This document shows positions 1 to 9,303 of a DNA stretch of 64,000 bases, piece by piece. Both the position numbers and the translations under genes were made by a program. The notes under the pieces were generated by a model, which was given only the letters and a program-made list of their open reading frames with translations, was not told the origin of the DNA and did no database searches. Every line of letters starts with the position of its first letter. Within the stretch, counting starts at the first letter, position 1. The DNA is from Candidatus Binatia bacterium (GTDB lineage: Bacteria; Desulfobacterota; Binatia; HRBIN30). The DNA lies in assembly GCA_026004215.1 (NCBI GenBank), contig BPIR01000001.1, positions 1,392,566-1,456,565 of the forward strand. The letters are read 5' to 3'.

Positions 1-1817
1 TCCCGCCCGCAATCGGCGAGTGGTTGCACCGTGCTACCTTCAGGAACTTGACGGAGAACAAATCGCGCTGCGTTCCAGATCTTGTTGGCGAAATGGCGGC
101 CCAGGTCGGTTTTTTCCTTGGCGTAGCGGACGTCCTCTCCCGGAGGCGCCAGCGCCACGATGGTGTACCGCAATGCGTCGGCACCGTACTCCTGAATGAC
201 CTCCAACGGGTCGGGAGAGTTGCCCAACGATTTCGACATTTTCCGCCCTTGGAGGTCGCGCACGATGCTGTTGAAGTACACCACCCGAAAGGGCACCTCG
301 CCCATGAATTCGTACCCGGCCATGACCATGCGGGCCACCCAGAAAAAAATGATGTCGGCACCGGTCACGAGCACATCGGTGGGATAGAAGCGCTCGAGGG
401 TGCGAGTACGCTCCGGCCATCCCATGGTGGAAAACGGCCACAACCAGGAGCTGAACCACGTGTCGAGCACGTCCGGGTCTTGCTCGATCTCGGCCGATCC
501 GCAGTGCGCGCACCGCGTTGGATCCTCTCGCGCCACAGTCTCTTTCCCGCACTGCGCGCAATACCAAACAGGGATGCGGTGGCCCCACCAGAGCTGGCGG
601 CTGATGCACCAATCGCGAATGTTCTCTAGCCAATGCAGGTACACCCCAACCCAGCGCTCGGGGATCAGTCGAAGAGCCCCGGAATGCACGGCCTCGATCG
701 CGGGACCAGCCAGCGGCTTCATGCGCACGAACCACTGAGTGGACAGGTACGGCTCGATCACTGTTTGGCAGCGCTCACAGCGCCGCACCGGCACGCGATA
801 CGGTTCTACCTTCACCAAAAGCGCGCGGCCTTCGAGATCCTCGACGATTTTTTTCCTCGCTGCAAAACGCTCCAGCCCTCGGTACGGCCCGCCGTTTTCG
901 TTGATCCTTCCTTCGGTATCCATCACCACGAGCGCGGGCAGGTCGTGCCGTTGGGCGATCTCGAAATCGGCCGCATCGTGTGCAGGGGTCACTTTCACAG
1001 CGCCGGTTCCAAAGCTGGGGTCTACCGACGAATCGGCCACCACCGGAATCGGGCGATCGAGCAAGGGCAAAATCACTCGCTTGCCGATGAGATGCCGGTA
1101 CCGCGGGTCGTCGGGATGCACGGCAACACCCGTGTCGCCGAGCATCGTCTCCGGTCGCGTGGTGGCCACTACGACCCCGTCACCTCCGTCTTCCGCCGGG
1201 TAGCGAATGTACCACAGCGAGCCCGCTTCGCCGCCCTCGACGGTAATGGCTTCTTCGTCCGACAGCGCTGTGTGACAGCGAACGCACCAATGAATAATGC
1301 GCTGTCCGCGGTAGAGAAGGCCTTTCTCGTACAGGCGCACGAACACCTCGCGCACGGCGCGAGACAAACCCGGGTCCATCGTGAAGCGCTCCCGCCGCCA
1401 GTCGCACGACGCCCCGAGTTTCCGAAGTTGCAACAAGATCGTGCGCCCGTACTGCTCTTTCCACTTCCATACCCGCTCCAAAAACGCGTCCCGCCCCAGC
1501 CGATGACGGTCGAGCCCTTCCTTGGCCAACTGCTTTTCGACGGCATTTTGCGTCGCAATGCCAGCGTGATCCGTACCGGGCAGCCAAAGGGTTACGTGCC
1601 CATCCATGCGCTTGTAACGCACCAAGATATCCTGCAGGGTATTGTTCAACACGTGGCCCATCGTGAGCACACCGGTGACGTTGGGGGGTGGAATCACGAC
1701 GCTAAAGCGCGGACCCGGCCTTTCTTCGTCCGCGTAAAAATACCCTTGTTGCTCCCAAAACGCGTACCAACGGTCCTCGACTTGCGAGGGATCGTAACTC
1801 TTTGGCAGCTCGCTCAT
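1..1817 (-). CDS. valS: Valyl-tRNA synthetase, N-terminal ~605 residues (3' end off the window)
   Basis: Class I aminoacyl-tRNA synthetase that charges tRNA-Val in the cytoplasm. The minus-strand frame is open from the ATG at 1817 to the left edge and is not interrupted. The protein begins [20 protein letters not shown]. It carries the HIGH-type signature [11 protein letters not shown] near residue 45, [18 protein letters not shown] in the catalytic core, paired-Cys zinc motifs (CAQCG, CAHCG) and the KMSKS loop as [10 protein letters not shown] at about 222-247. The anticodon-binding domain and C-terminal coiled coil would lie to the left of the window. A TonB-like gene lies 157 bp upstream on the same strand. 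The family assignment is secure; the start is the first ATG consistent with the family N-terminus. Confidence 0.96.
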   Translation of the reverse strand, partial: MSELPKSYDPSQVEDRWYAFWEQQGYFYADEERPGPRFSVVIPPPNVTGVLTMGHVLNNTLQDILVRYKRMDGHVTLWLPGTDHAGIATQNAVEKQLAKEGLDRHRLGRDAFLERVWKWKEQYGRTILLQLRKLGASCDWRRERFTMDPGLSRAVREVFVRLYEKGLLYRGQRIIHWCVRCHTALSDEEAITVEGGEAGSLWYIRYPAEDGGDGVVVATTRPETMLGDTGVAVHPDDPRYRHLIGKRVILPLLDRPIPVVADSSVDPSFGTGAVKVTPAHDAADFEIAQRHDLPALVVMDTEGRINENGGPYRGLERFAARKKIVEDLEGRALLVKVEPYRVPVRRCERCQTVIEPYLSTQWFVRMKPLAGPAIEAVHSGALRLIPERWVGVYLHWLENIRDWCISRQLWWGHRIPVWYCAQCGKETVAREDPTRCAHCGSAEIEQDPDVLDTWFSSWLWPFSTMGWPERTRTLERFYPTDVLVTGADIIFFWVARMVMAGYEFMGEVPFRVVYFNSIVRDLQGRKMSKSLGNSPDPLEVIQEYGADALRYTIVALAPPGEDVRYAKEKTDLGRHFANKIWNAARFVLRQVPEGSTVQPLADCGR

Positions 1818-1974
1818 ACACTACACCAGTTTCGCGGCATGCCCTGCGTACACGGGCACGCGGCAAACGCAACTCGCTAACGCAAAGGACCTACCCTCGC
1901 AACGACCGGCGACCCCACCCACTGCGACAAAGGCGCCGCAGACCGCCATTGCCCCCCTTGCCAATCCACCGAGA

Positions 1975-2859
1975 TCACGGGACCAATTCGAAGCGGTATT
2001 CGATGACTCCCGCAGGCGCACTCGTGCCCTCGTACGAGGGAACTCGGAAGCGGCTGCGGCGCGCCGCGGCCAGAGCCTCCCGGTCGAGTGCGTCGTAACC
2101 GGAGGAACTCTCTACACGCGCGCTGCGCACGGTCCCATCCGCAGCCAATTCCAACCATACCCGCACCACACCGCTCCAACTGCGCTGACGAGCAATGGCG
2201 GGATACACAGGTGCCGGACAATGCACGCAGTACGCGCGCGCATCCGCCAGCCCACCCCCAGTCCCCGCGCCACGACCACCAGCATCCGTCCCCGTCCCTG
2301 AGGAGCCGTGCGCACTTTGTCCCCTCGCACCGCTTGCGGGTTCTGCCGGTCCGTCCGGGCCGCCTTCTGCTGCCGATGCCGCCGCTCGCTGCGGGCCACT
2401 TGCAGCCTCGGAGAGAGATTCCATCGGTTTGCGATCCTCTACTGCTTGGCGAACGCTCCGCTGCACGTTCTGTCGAGGGACTCTGTCTCGCGTGCGACGG
2501 TCCACCACACGCGAGCGTTCAGGCCGCTTTTGCCTCTCTGGGGCCGGGGCGCTCACCTGGGCCGCGCCGATCGGGTGGAGTGGACTCTCGGTACCACCGC
2601 GGAGCACGGCACCGGCACTGCGCTCGCCCTCGTCCAGAGGCCCAAAAATCGCCACGCGCACAAACGACTCGGTGCGTTGCTGCGGCTGCTTCCACACGAC
2701 CCCGCTGGTTGTCCAAAGAAGCACGACGTGGAGGACGGTGGCTAGAGCCACCCATGGCAGGTAGTGTGTGGCGGAGCCATGCACCAACTGGGGCTGTTCT
2801 ATAGAGGCAACGTCCGCGCAACCCATTTGGGATGGCCGGTGCGTTACGACTCCGAACAA
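1975..2859 (-). CDS. TonB family protein (energy transducer, C-terminal TonB domain)
   Basis: Inner-membrane-anchored protein expected to couple proton motive force to outer-membrane receptors, or to act as a TonB-like accessory. It has one hydrophobic segment at about residues 35-52 (WVALATVLHVVLLW). A long Pro/Arg/Gly/Ala-rich periplasmic stretch covers about 60-200. A TonB C-terminal domain follows at about 210-290: PVYPAIARQRSWSGVVRVWL, then DGTVRSARVESSSGYDALD and a final FRVP strand. Length (294 aa) is normal. No exbB/exbD or receptor gene is in the window, so its partner is unknown. It diverges from the GH31 gene, with only 49 bp between the starts. An internal ATG twelve codons in (2826) is an alternative start that would leave more room for a promoter. 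Confidence 0.85.
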   Translation of the reverse strand: MFGVVTHRPSQMGCADVASIEQPQLVHGSATHYLPWVALATVLHVVLLWTTSGVVWKQPQQRTESFVRVAIFGPLDEGERSAGAVLRGGTESPLHPIGAAQVSAPAPERQKRPERSRVVDRRTRDRVPRQNVQRSVRQAVEDRKPMESLSEAASGPQRAAASAAEGGPDGPAEPASGARGQSAHGSSGTGTDAGGRGAGTGGGLADARAYCVHCPAPVYPAIARQRSWSGVVRVWLELAADGTVRSARVESSSGYDALDREALAAARRSRFRVPSYEGTSAPAGVIEYRFELVP

Positions 2860-2908
2860 TTCACGTCAAGGTCGCAGCAAAATTCCTGTTTTCGGGTAAA
2901 AGGCCGGC

Positions 2909-5188
2909 ATGCCTCCGCACAGCAGGATTTCCTCCCACGAGCTAGAGTCAAGGAAGGCACTCCAAAGCCGCCGAGAACTCTGGCCATCCATCGTTGTGTA
3001 CTTGCTCGTTGCTTTCACGGCTGGCTGTGGCGAGCAAGCACGAATCTACGCCCCGACCCTGTCGTTCCCCCCGCCCCCCGCCGAACTCGGTTCGTTTGTC
3101 CTCGAGTGGGTGGGCTCGAGCTGGGCAGACGCCGCTGTCCGAGTGCGCCGCAACGGGCAGGGGCGCTCGCTTTGGGAGACCGCTCCCGGGCGAGCGTTCG
3201 TGACTGCAGCGCGCAGTACAGCCAACGTTCGCGAGCACCGCAGCATGTTTGTCATGAACGAGCGACGCCACGAGCAGTGCACAGACCAGCTCGTGGACGG
3301 GGTCACGGTCCAGTCGCCACGGTTGGAACTCGTCGGGCGATTGCGCTGCCCGAGCGGAGTGGTGCCATATCGTCTCACGTTCGAACCGCGCGACCAGGCC
3401 GCCTTGCACTTCCAGCTCGAGGTGCACGATCCTCGATTCAACCGCGTGAGCCTTCAGTTTCTCTCGGACCCCGAAGAACGAATCTTCGGCCTTGGAGAGC
3501 AATTCACATGGTTCGATCTCAAAGGCCGGCGTGTGCCCATTGTGGTCAGCGAACAAGGGATTGGCCGCGGCAGCCAACCTGTGACAGCAATTTTGGATCT
3601 TGTCGCCGGCGCAGGCGGAAATGCACACACAACGTACGCGCCGATTCCTCACTACATCACTTCCCGCTTACGATCCTTCGCTCTGGATAACTCCGAGTGC
3701 TCCACCTTCGATTTTCGAGAGCCCGACCGCGTCCGCGTGGAAGTTTGGAGCTCCGACCTTCGCGGCCACGTGTATGCGGGCGACACTCCTCTCGATCTCA
3801 TCGCAGCGCATACACGCTCTTCGGGCCGCATGCGCCCCCTACCGGAATGGGTGCACCGCGGCGCGATTGTCGGGATGCAAGGGGGTACCCAACGCGTGCG
3901 CTTCGTGTTGCAGCAACTTCGCGAACTGGGTACCCCTGTTGCGGCCTTCTGGCTGCAAGATTGGGTCGGCCGGCGAACCACCGCTTTCGGCCAGCAACTG
4001 TGGTGGAACTGGGAATTGGACCAAGACCACTATCCGCAGTGGCACGAGCTGGTAGAAGAGCTGCGGCAGGCGGGAATTCGGGTTCTCACTTACGTCAACC
4101 CTTTTCTGGTGGACGTCGCGGAAAAACCTAACCACCGCCGCAATCTTTTTCGTGAGGCCCGTGAGCGAGGGTTTTTAGTGCGCACCAACGACGGCGCACC
4201 CTACATGATCCAGAACACCACGTTTTCCGCGGGCCTTCTCGATCTCACGCGAGTCGAAGCTCGCGAATGGTTTTTGCAGATCCTGCGCGAAAACGTGATT
4301 GCAATTGGTGCTTCGGGCTGGATGGCCGACTTTGGCGAGGGGCTCCCCTTCGACGCAGTGGTGGCTCAGGGCGACGCTGCGGCCTTGCATAATCGGTATC
4401 CCGAGCTCTGGGCGGAGCTCAATCGCGCCGCACTGGAGCGCAACGGCTTGGGGGGAGAGGGCGTCTTTTTCTTGCGCTCCGCATTCACCCGCAGCCCATC
4501 CTTTGCCACCTTGTTTTGGTTAGGCGATCAAATGGTGACTTGGGATCGCCACGACGGAATCAAAAGCGCAGTTGTCGGTCTCTTGAGCGGAGGGCTCTCC
4601 GGGTTGGCCTTGAACCACAGTGATATCGGCGGATACACGGCGATCGACCGGCCACTGCTCCGCTACCACCGCAGCCGCGAACTATTGCTGCGCTGGATGG
4701 AGTTGGCAGCCTTCCAAGTGGTGTTTCGCACCCATGAAGGGAACCTCCCGGAGGTCAACCACCAGTTCTACTCGACTACGGAAACCCTGCGCTGGTTCGC
4801 CTATTTTGCGCGCTTGTTCGCAAGCTGGCATCCCTACCGCGAGCAGCTCGTTACCGAAGCCGCGGAAACGGGGGCGCCGGTAATCCGCCACCTGTTTTTG
4901 CACTACCCCGAGGATTCGCGCACGTGGGCGATCGCTTACGAAGAATTTCTCGTCGGGCGAGACCTGCTTTTCGCTCCCGTGCTCGATCCCGGCCAATCGG
5001 AGATCCAAGTTTACTTGCCCGCCGGCTCCTGGGTGCATCTCTGGACCGGTGCAGGATTTTCAGGACCCGGCGAAGTCCGCGTTGCCGCTCCTATTGGTCA
5101 GCCCGCCGTTTTCTTTCGCGACGGATCGTTTGCCGGGGAACTTCTAGCCAACTTCGCGCGTTCGAACCCACCGCCTCCAGCGAACTAA
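2909..5188 (+). CDS. Glycoside hydrolase family 31, sulfoquinovosidase/alpha-glucosidase-like
   Basis: Exported GH31 glycosidase. The N-terminus has a hydrophobic stretch (IVVYLLVAFTAGC) ending in Cys, so it is probably a lipoprotein, though the lipobox is imperfect. The fold markers are in order: a GMQGG block, QDWVGRRTTAF (about 350-360), GWMADFGEGLP with nucleophile Asp474, and WLGDQMVTWDRHDG with acid/base Asp540, then NHSDIGGYT. Spacing matches the YihQ sulfoquinovosidase branch closely: Asp474 to Asp540 is 66 residues, against 67 in E. coli YihQ as I recall its numbering. By the same numbering, the sulfonate-binding Arg301 position holds Gln363, while the Gln288, Trp304 and Tyr508 equivalents are kept. 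Specificity is therefore uncertain: a non-sulfonated alpha-glycoside is as likely as sulfoquinovoside. No sulfoglycolytic genes are nearby. Confidence 0.85.
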   Translation: MPPHSRISSHELESRKALQSRRELWPSIVVYLLVAFTAGCGEQARIYAPTLSFPPPPAELGSFVLEWVGSSWADAAVRVRRNGQGRSLWETAPGRAFVTAARSTANVREHRSMFVMNERRHEQCTDQLVDGVTVQSPRLELVGRLRCPSGVVPYRLTFEPRDQAALHFQLEVHDPRFNRVSLQFLSDPEERIFGLGEQFTWFDLKGRRVPIVVSEQGIGRGSQPVTAILDLVAGAGGNAHTTYAPIPHYITSRLRSFALDNSECSTFDFREPDRVRVEVWSSDLRGHVYAGDTPLDLIAAHTRSSGRMRPLPEWVHRGAIVGMQGGTQRVRFVLQQLRELGTPVAAFWLQDWVGRRTTAFGQQLWWNWELDQDHYPQWHELVEELRQAGIRVLTYVNPFLVDVAEKPNHRRNLFREARERGFLVRTNDGAPYMIQNTTFSAGLLDLTRVEAREWFLQILRENVIAIGASGWMADFGEGLPFDAVVAQGDAAALHNRYPELWAELNRAALERNGLGGEGVFFLRSAFTRSPSFATLFWLGDQMVTWDRHDGIKSAVVGLLSGGLSGLALNHSDIGGYTAIDRPLLRYHRSRELLLRWMELAAFQVVFRTHEGNLPEVNHQFYSTTETLRWFAYFARLFASWHPYREQLVTEAAETGAPVIRHLFLHYPEDSRTWAIAYEEFLVGRDLLFAPVLDPGQSEIQVYLPAGSWVHLWTGAGFSGPGEVRVAAPIGQPAVFFRDGSFAGELLANFARSNPPPPAN

Positions 5189-5422
5189 CTCGGCGGTGCG
5201 ACATTTCCCGGAACATCGCGATGGGATCCCTTGGAACTGCCACCGGCAAGCCGCAAACCGCTGCCCTCGTATGTTCGAGCCCTTTCGCCGCAGAGCGCGT
5301 GGCCACGAAGCGACTCACTCAAGCGGCCAAGCTGACCGGCTGAAAGCCCAGCTTCTTCATGATTGCGGGCATCGCGCTCGAAGCCAGCGGCCGAGCCCTG
5401 TTTCGCCGCGCAGAAGACCGAT

Positions 5423-6553
5423 CTACACAGTAAAAATGTGAATCGTACACGCCGAACCCAACCCAATCACGTGAGCGAGGCCAGCTTTCGCGCCTGCCAC
5501 CTGACGGTCCCCAGCCTCGCCCCGCAGGTGGGTGACAATCTCGTATATGTTGGCCACGCCCGTAGCGCCCAACGGATGTCCCTTGGACAGAAGTCCCCCG
5601 CTGACGTTCACCGGCAAGCGGCCACCCCACTCGAACCACCCTTCATCCACGGCACGCGCCGCTTCTCCTTCCGCGCACAAGCCCAAGTTTTCGTAATGCA
5701 GGAGTTCGGCCGTGGCAAAGCAATCGTGCAGCTCGACGAGATCCAGATCGTTCGGTCCGATCCCCGCTTGTTCGTAAGCTTTTTGCGCGGCGTTGCGCGT
5801 CAATGTGTTCACATCCGGGAGGGTGAGATCCCGCTCGGTCCACGGGTCGGAAGTGAGCACAGAACAAGCAACCTTCACGGCCTTGCGCGAAGAACGTTTT
5901 TTCACGTCCTCGGACACCAGCACTGCCGCAGCGGCGCCATCTCCGGTAGGACAACACATGTACAGTGTATTCGGATAGGCAACCATACGAGCGTTGAGCA
6001 CGTCTTCCAGACTCACTTCGACTTGGTACTGGGACAGAGGATTTTTCGCCGAGTGTTTGTGATTCTTCACCGAAATCTTCGCGAAGTGCTCGATCTTCGT
6101 TCCATACTTTCGCATGTGCTCCACACCCGCTTGCCCGAACACCGCGGGCATCAAGCCGCTGCCAAGAATGCCCTCGACACTCTCGCGGCGCTCCCCGGCA
6201 CCCAAAAGCCCCGCCTTGCCCATTTGTTCCGAACCCACAGCCAACGCGACATCGCACTCGCCGCTGGCCACTGACAAATACGCCTGGCGAAAAGCCGTGG
6301 AACCCGTCGCGCAAGCGTTGGCGACGTTGACTACGGGGATTCCGGTTTGCCCGATCTGTTGCAAAATCCGTTGCCCGACCATTGCGTGCGCTTGGAACAA
6401 ATTTCCCGACGCCAAAAGCTGCACATCGTCAATGGTCATGTCGGCGTCCCGCAGCGCCAACAAGGCTGCCTCGGCCGCCAGCTCGGCAACGTCCCGCTCC
6501 GGATAGCGGCCAAATTTGATCATGCCCACACCCAATACGTACACATCTCGCAT
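5423..6553 (-). CDS. Thiolase family protein (SCP-x/lipid-transfer thiolase type)
   Basis: Thiolase-fold enzyme for acyl-CoA chain cleavage or condensation. The open frame runs farther upstream, but the start at 6553 is preceded by GAGGAG at good spacing and gives the family N-terminus MRDVYVLGVGMIKFGRYPER. The acylated Cys is Cys81 in VANACATGSTAF. The His motif is ELHDCFATAELLHYENLGL, and the C-terminal block is NVSGGLLSKGHPLGATG. Length (376 aa) fits the SCP2-thiolase/DUF35-partnered subgroup, whose members depend on a separate zinc-ribbon OB-fold protein. Exactly that protein is encoded 20 nt upstream, so the two probably form a complex acting in lipid, sterol or aromatic side-chain degradation. 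The substrate cannot be read from the sequence. Confidence 0.92.
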   Translation of the reverse strand: MRDVYVLGVGMIKFGRYPERDVAELAAEAALLALRDADMTIDDVQLLASGNLFQAHAMVGQRILQQIGQTGIPVVNVANACATGSTAFRQAYLSVASGECDVALAVGSEQMGKAGLLGAGERRESVEGILGSGLMPAVFGQAGVEHMRKYGTKIEHFAKISVKNHKHSAKNPLSQYQVEVSLEDVLNARMVAYPNTLYMCCPTGDGAAAAVLVSEDVKKRSSRKAVKVACSVLTSDPWTERDLTLPDVNTLTRNAAQKAYEQAGIGPNDLDLVELHDCFATAELLHYENLGLCAEGEAARAVDEGWFEWGGRLPVNVSGGLLSKGHPLGATGVANIYEIVTHLRGEAGDRQVAGAKAGLAHVIGLGSACTIHIFTV

Positions 6554-6573
6554 GGTATGTCTCCTCGCGTGTC

Positions 6574-7020
6574 TCAACGACCAGCCAACGGGCGAAAGAA
6601 AAAAGCAATGACGTCGTTCCCGTCCTTGTCCTCTCGTACCTTCCGCGTCACCATTTCCACTGGCATGCCAAACTCCAACTTGGCCGGATCGGGTTCGACA
6701 TCCACCAGCGTGCAGCGCACGGAAATCCCCTCCGGCAAATCCACAATGGCGGCCACGTACGGCACCGGAATTCCGGGCATCGATTGATGGACAATGGAAT
6801 ACGTCCACAACGTTCCCCGATCGCTGACACGGACTTCCTCGAAACCGACGCTCTGCCGGCAGCGCGCACAGGCCACGCGATTTCCCCAATACAGCGCGCC
6901 GCAGTGCTTGCATTTGCGCGCGACAAGATACGGCTTTTCGCCGCCTTTACCCAACCGCAGGAACGGAACGATCGGACGTTGGGCCCGCTCTGCTTGCACA
7001 TCACTTGCCTGTTCGGTCAT
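6574..7020 (-). CDS. Zn-ribbon domain-containing OB-fold protein (DUF35 family)
   Basis: Small acyl-CoA-associated partner protein of 148 aa. The N-terminal rubredoxin-like zinc ribbon is visible as CKHCG (about 37-41) and CARC (about 51-54). An OB-fold follows with the usual GTLWTYSIVHQSMPGIPVPY and GISVRCTLVDVEP strands. DUF35 proteins are known to pair with SCP-x-type thiolases and aldolases and to present CoA substrates. Here the gene is immediately upstream of, and in operon with, such a thiolase. Start at the ATG at 7018-7020. Confidence 0.92.
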   Translation of the reverse strand: MTEQASDVQAERAQRPIVPFLRLGKGGEKPYLVARKCKHCGALYWGNRVACARCRQSVGFEEVRVSDRGTLWTYSIVHQSMPGIPVPYVAAIVDLPEGISVRCTLVDVEPDPAKLEFGMPVEMVTRKVREDKDGNDVIAFFFRPLAGR

Positions 7021-7188
7021 CGGCTCGCTCTACCTCCATTCACATCCGGTTGCAGATCACGCGTGCTCGATTGTTCACGGGCGCAACCTTCAATCAAGCA
7101 CATCCGTGGGGCAAAGCAGCGCTTGTCACACTCCGTCCAACCGGGATAGCATGCCTGTGAGGCTTCCGGCCTGCGAGGAGGATCCAGC

Positions 7189-7389
7189 ATGGCAACTGCA
7201 CGCGTGACGGAAATTGTGGCTTCGGCCAAAACGATCGAGAAAGCCATCGAGGAGGGGGTCAAGCGCGCCACCAAAACCCTGCGCGGCGTGACTGCTGCGG
7301 AAGTTACGCGCATTCAAGCGAAAATCGAAAAAAACAAGATCAAGGAGTACCGCGTGGCCATGAACCTCACGTTCATTCTCGATTCTTGA
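7189..7389 (+). CDS. Dodecin family flavin-binding protein
   Basis: 66-residue dodecin, a dodecameric flavin-storage and buffering protein of the cytoplasm. The family pattern is clear: a helix with EKAIEEGVKRATKTLRGV, then AEVTRIQAKIEKNKIKEYRV and the final strand MNLTFILDS. The start has a strong ribosome-binding site (GAGGAGG, 8 nt upstream). Its 3' end overlaps the convergent bufC gene by 17 nt. It is a single-gene unit with no obvious operon partners. Confidence 0.95.
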   Translation: MATARVTEIVASAKTIEKAIEEGVKRATKTLRGVTAAEVTRIQAKIEKNKIKEYRVAMNLTFILDS

Positions 7390-8200
7390 CGGGTCTCCAC
7401 CCGCACAGAATTTCTGCTTCGAGCCAACTTCCCAGCCAAGTCGCGAGCTGCTGCGCGGCTTCTTGCTCCCCCAGTTCGCTGCCGAGCTCCTCGGCGATCT
7501 TGCCAAGAGAGTCTTGCGATAACAAAGCGCGAGCTTCCACCGCCGTGATGGCGGCCACCATCACTTTTTCCTGCCGCCTCCAGACTCGCAGCCAAGTTTC
7601 CTCCGGCTCGACCGGGCTCGGTTCTTTATCTTCTTGGCACTGGCGCCAGACGGTGTGCACAGGGTAGTCGCAACGAAGCACCCGCAGCGACGGGTGCCAG
7701 TCGAGAGCGTGCAAACCCCAATCTGCGGGGGGAGTCGCAGCCAGTGCCGCAACATCCGCGGTTGCCCGATCCTCTGCGTCAAAGGCTTCCACAACCGCCC
7801 ACTCCAACACAGCGAGATTCCCGAGCCAGGGCCAATCGCGCGAGAGCGGGTGTTCGCGAAGAAATTCGGGCAGCGCCGCTCCGACGTCGCGCAGCGTGAA
7901 CGAGCGCGAGGGATGAACGAGAAGGTAGTCGGTAATCAAATTGTGAAATCGCTGGGGCCCCACCGTGGCCCGAACAGCGGGAAAGTCGTCCGCCAAGGCG
8001 TCGCGAATGCGGTAGAAGTACATGTTCGCATAAATGTCTAGCCGCTCCACCGCGTCGAGCGCCCCGTGGGGACGCACCAGGTTGCGCCACAGTTCCCGCT
8101 CTCGTTGCGACAACTCGGGCAGCGCCGGGCCCACGCCTTCAGGAGCCCGGATCAGCTTGCTGAACAAGCGTTGCACTTCGCGCAAAGGCACTCGTGCCAT
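7373..8200 (-). CDS. bufC: BufC/HvfC-type DNA-binding-domain (DUF2063) protein, bufferin maturation partner
   Basis: 275-residue partner of an MNIO enzyme. The start chosen (8198-8200) gives MARVPLREVQRLFSKLIRAP; the longer open frame upstream is antisense noise inside bufB. The DUF2063 core is recognisable: RLDIYANMYFYRIRDALADDF, then VGPQRFHNLITDYLLVHPS and FLREHPLSRDWPWLGNLAVLEWA. Family members bind and present the precursor peptide to the DUF692/MNIO oxidase. The gene follows bufA and bufB on the same strand and overlaps the 3' end of bufB by 62 nt, which suggests translational coupling. Confidence 0.88.
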   Translation of the reverse strand: MARVPLREVQRLFSKLIRAPEGVGPALPELSQRERELWRNLVRPHGALDAVERLDIYANMYFYRIRDALADDFPAVRATVGPQRFHNLITDYLLVHPSRSFTLRDVGAALPEFLREHPLSRDWPWLGNLAVLEWAVVEAFDAEDRATADVAALAATPPADWGLHALDWHPSLRVLRCDYPVHTVWRQCQEDKEPSPVEPEETWLRVWRRQEKVMVAAITAVEARALLSQDSLGKIAEELGSELGEQEAAQQLATWLGSWLEAEILCGWRPVKNRE

Positions 8201-9012
8201 GAAGAACCTCGGCTGCAACGGCACGGGCTTTCTCTGCCTCTTCCAGGACTCTCGCCAGCGGTGGCAGCGAGGCATCCCACTCGATGAGCGTCGAGACGAG
8301 GCCGAACCGCCGGATCGCCTCACGATACAGCTCCCACACCGGCGGCCACACCGGGTGGTCATGGGTATCATGGAGGAACGTGCCCCGGTCGGCGTAACCC
8401 GCCAAGTGTATTTGGCCAATCCGGTGCCGGGGCAGTACATCCAAGTACCGCAGCGGATCGAAGCCGTGATTTTGGGCGTTCACGTAGAGGTTGTTCACGT
8501 CCAGCAAGATGCCGCAATCCGCTTCCGCCGCTACTGCCGCCAGGAATTCGCCCTCGGGAATCGTGGAATGGCCGAACTCCAAGTAGGAAGAAACGTTTTC
8601 GAGCAAAATCTGCCTGCCGAGAAAGTCTTGCACGCGCTCGACTCGCTCGACCACGTGGCGGAGACTCTCCTCCGTAAACGGAAGCGGCAGCAAATCATGG
8701 AGCTGAATGCCATCCACTCTCGTCCAGCACAGGTGATCCGATACCCAAGCCGGGTCGAGTTGCTCGCACCAGCGCGCGCACCTGTCCCAGGTAGTCGTAA
8801 TCCAAAGGATCCACCGAACCAATGGACAAAGACACACCGTGCAGGACGAGCGGGTAGTGCGCCCGAACTTCGGCAAGGACCCGACGGGGCCGGCCGCCGC
8901 GAACCAGAAAGTTTTCCGTGATCGCTTCGAACCAGTCCACCTGCGGCCAAAGACCCAGAATCTCCGGGTAATGCTTTGGTCGCAAGCCGACACCAAAACC
9001 GAGGAATGTCAC
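8139..9012 (-). pseudogene. bufB: BufB MNIO-family (DUF692) peptide-modifying enzyme, split by a +1 frameshift
   Basis: DUF692/MNIO enzymes use a multinuclear non-haem iron centre to convert Cys residues of a precursor peptide into thiooxazole-type groups. The reading frame is in two pieces. The first 82 or so codons (9012 down to about 8767) read MTFLGFGVGLRPKHYPEIL and on to GVSLSIGSVDPLDYDYLG. The rest, in the next frame, reads LDPAWVSDHLCWTR, LLDVNNLYVNA, QIHLAGYAD, DTHDHPV and LIEWDASLP, all typical of the family. Removing one base near 8766 (minus strand GTGCGAGC read as GTGGAGC) restores ALVEQLDPAWVSDHL. Either the enzyme is inactivated or the consensus has one extra base. It sits between bufA and bufC as in other bufferin operons. 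Confidence 0.85.
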
Positions 9013-9042
9013 CTAATCCAAAACCAGTACGTAGGCCCGCCG

Positions 9043-9303
9043 TCAATCGGCCTTGATCTTCCCGCCCTTGGCCTTGCACTGCTCGGCAGACATCTCCACC
9101 CACCCTTTGCCCTTGCACTCGTTTTTACCAGCGCAATCGTGGGTGGCTCCGCCGCACTCGCCCTTCCCCTTGCACTCGTTGACACCCTCGCACTTCACTT
9201 TTTTTGCTTCGGTCGCGCCCTCGTGGCTTCCAGCCGTGACCGCCTTGGATACGAGCAACGCCGCCGCGGCTGCTGCAATGGCCAAACCTTTTGCACCTTT
9301 CAT
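9043..9303 (-). CDS. bufA: Bufferin-type metal-buffering precursor peptide (BufA2-like, Cys-rich, secreted)
   Basis: 86-residue exported peptide. The start at 9303 has a near-perfect ribosome-binding site (AAGGAGG, 6 nt upstream), which favours it over a longer frame. The signal peptide is MKGAKGLAIAAAAAALL and onward, with a likely cut after VTAG or nearby. The mature part carries six Cys in the bufferin spacing (KCEGVNECKGKGEC, then HDCAGKNECKGKGW and EQC) and many Lys and Gly. Known bufferins are RiPPs whose Cys are modified by BufB with the help of BufC and which buffer copper in the periplasm; the function here is inferred from that family. bufB starts 30 nt downstream. Confidence 0.85.
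   Translation of the reverse strand: MKGAKGLAIAAAAAALLVSKAVTAGSHEGATEAKKVKCEGVNECKGKGECGGATHDCAGKNECKGKGWVEMSAEQCKAKGGKIKAD

Noticed and set aside
24-1880. Plus-strand open frames of up to 415 codons over the first 1.9 kb.
   Set aside because: They are antisense to valS, whose protein motifs are unmistakable.
2909-5188. Calling the GH31 enzyme a sulfoquinovosidase outright.
   Set aside because: The sulfonate-binding Arg appears replaced by Gln and no sulfoquinovose-catabolism genes are nearby.
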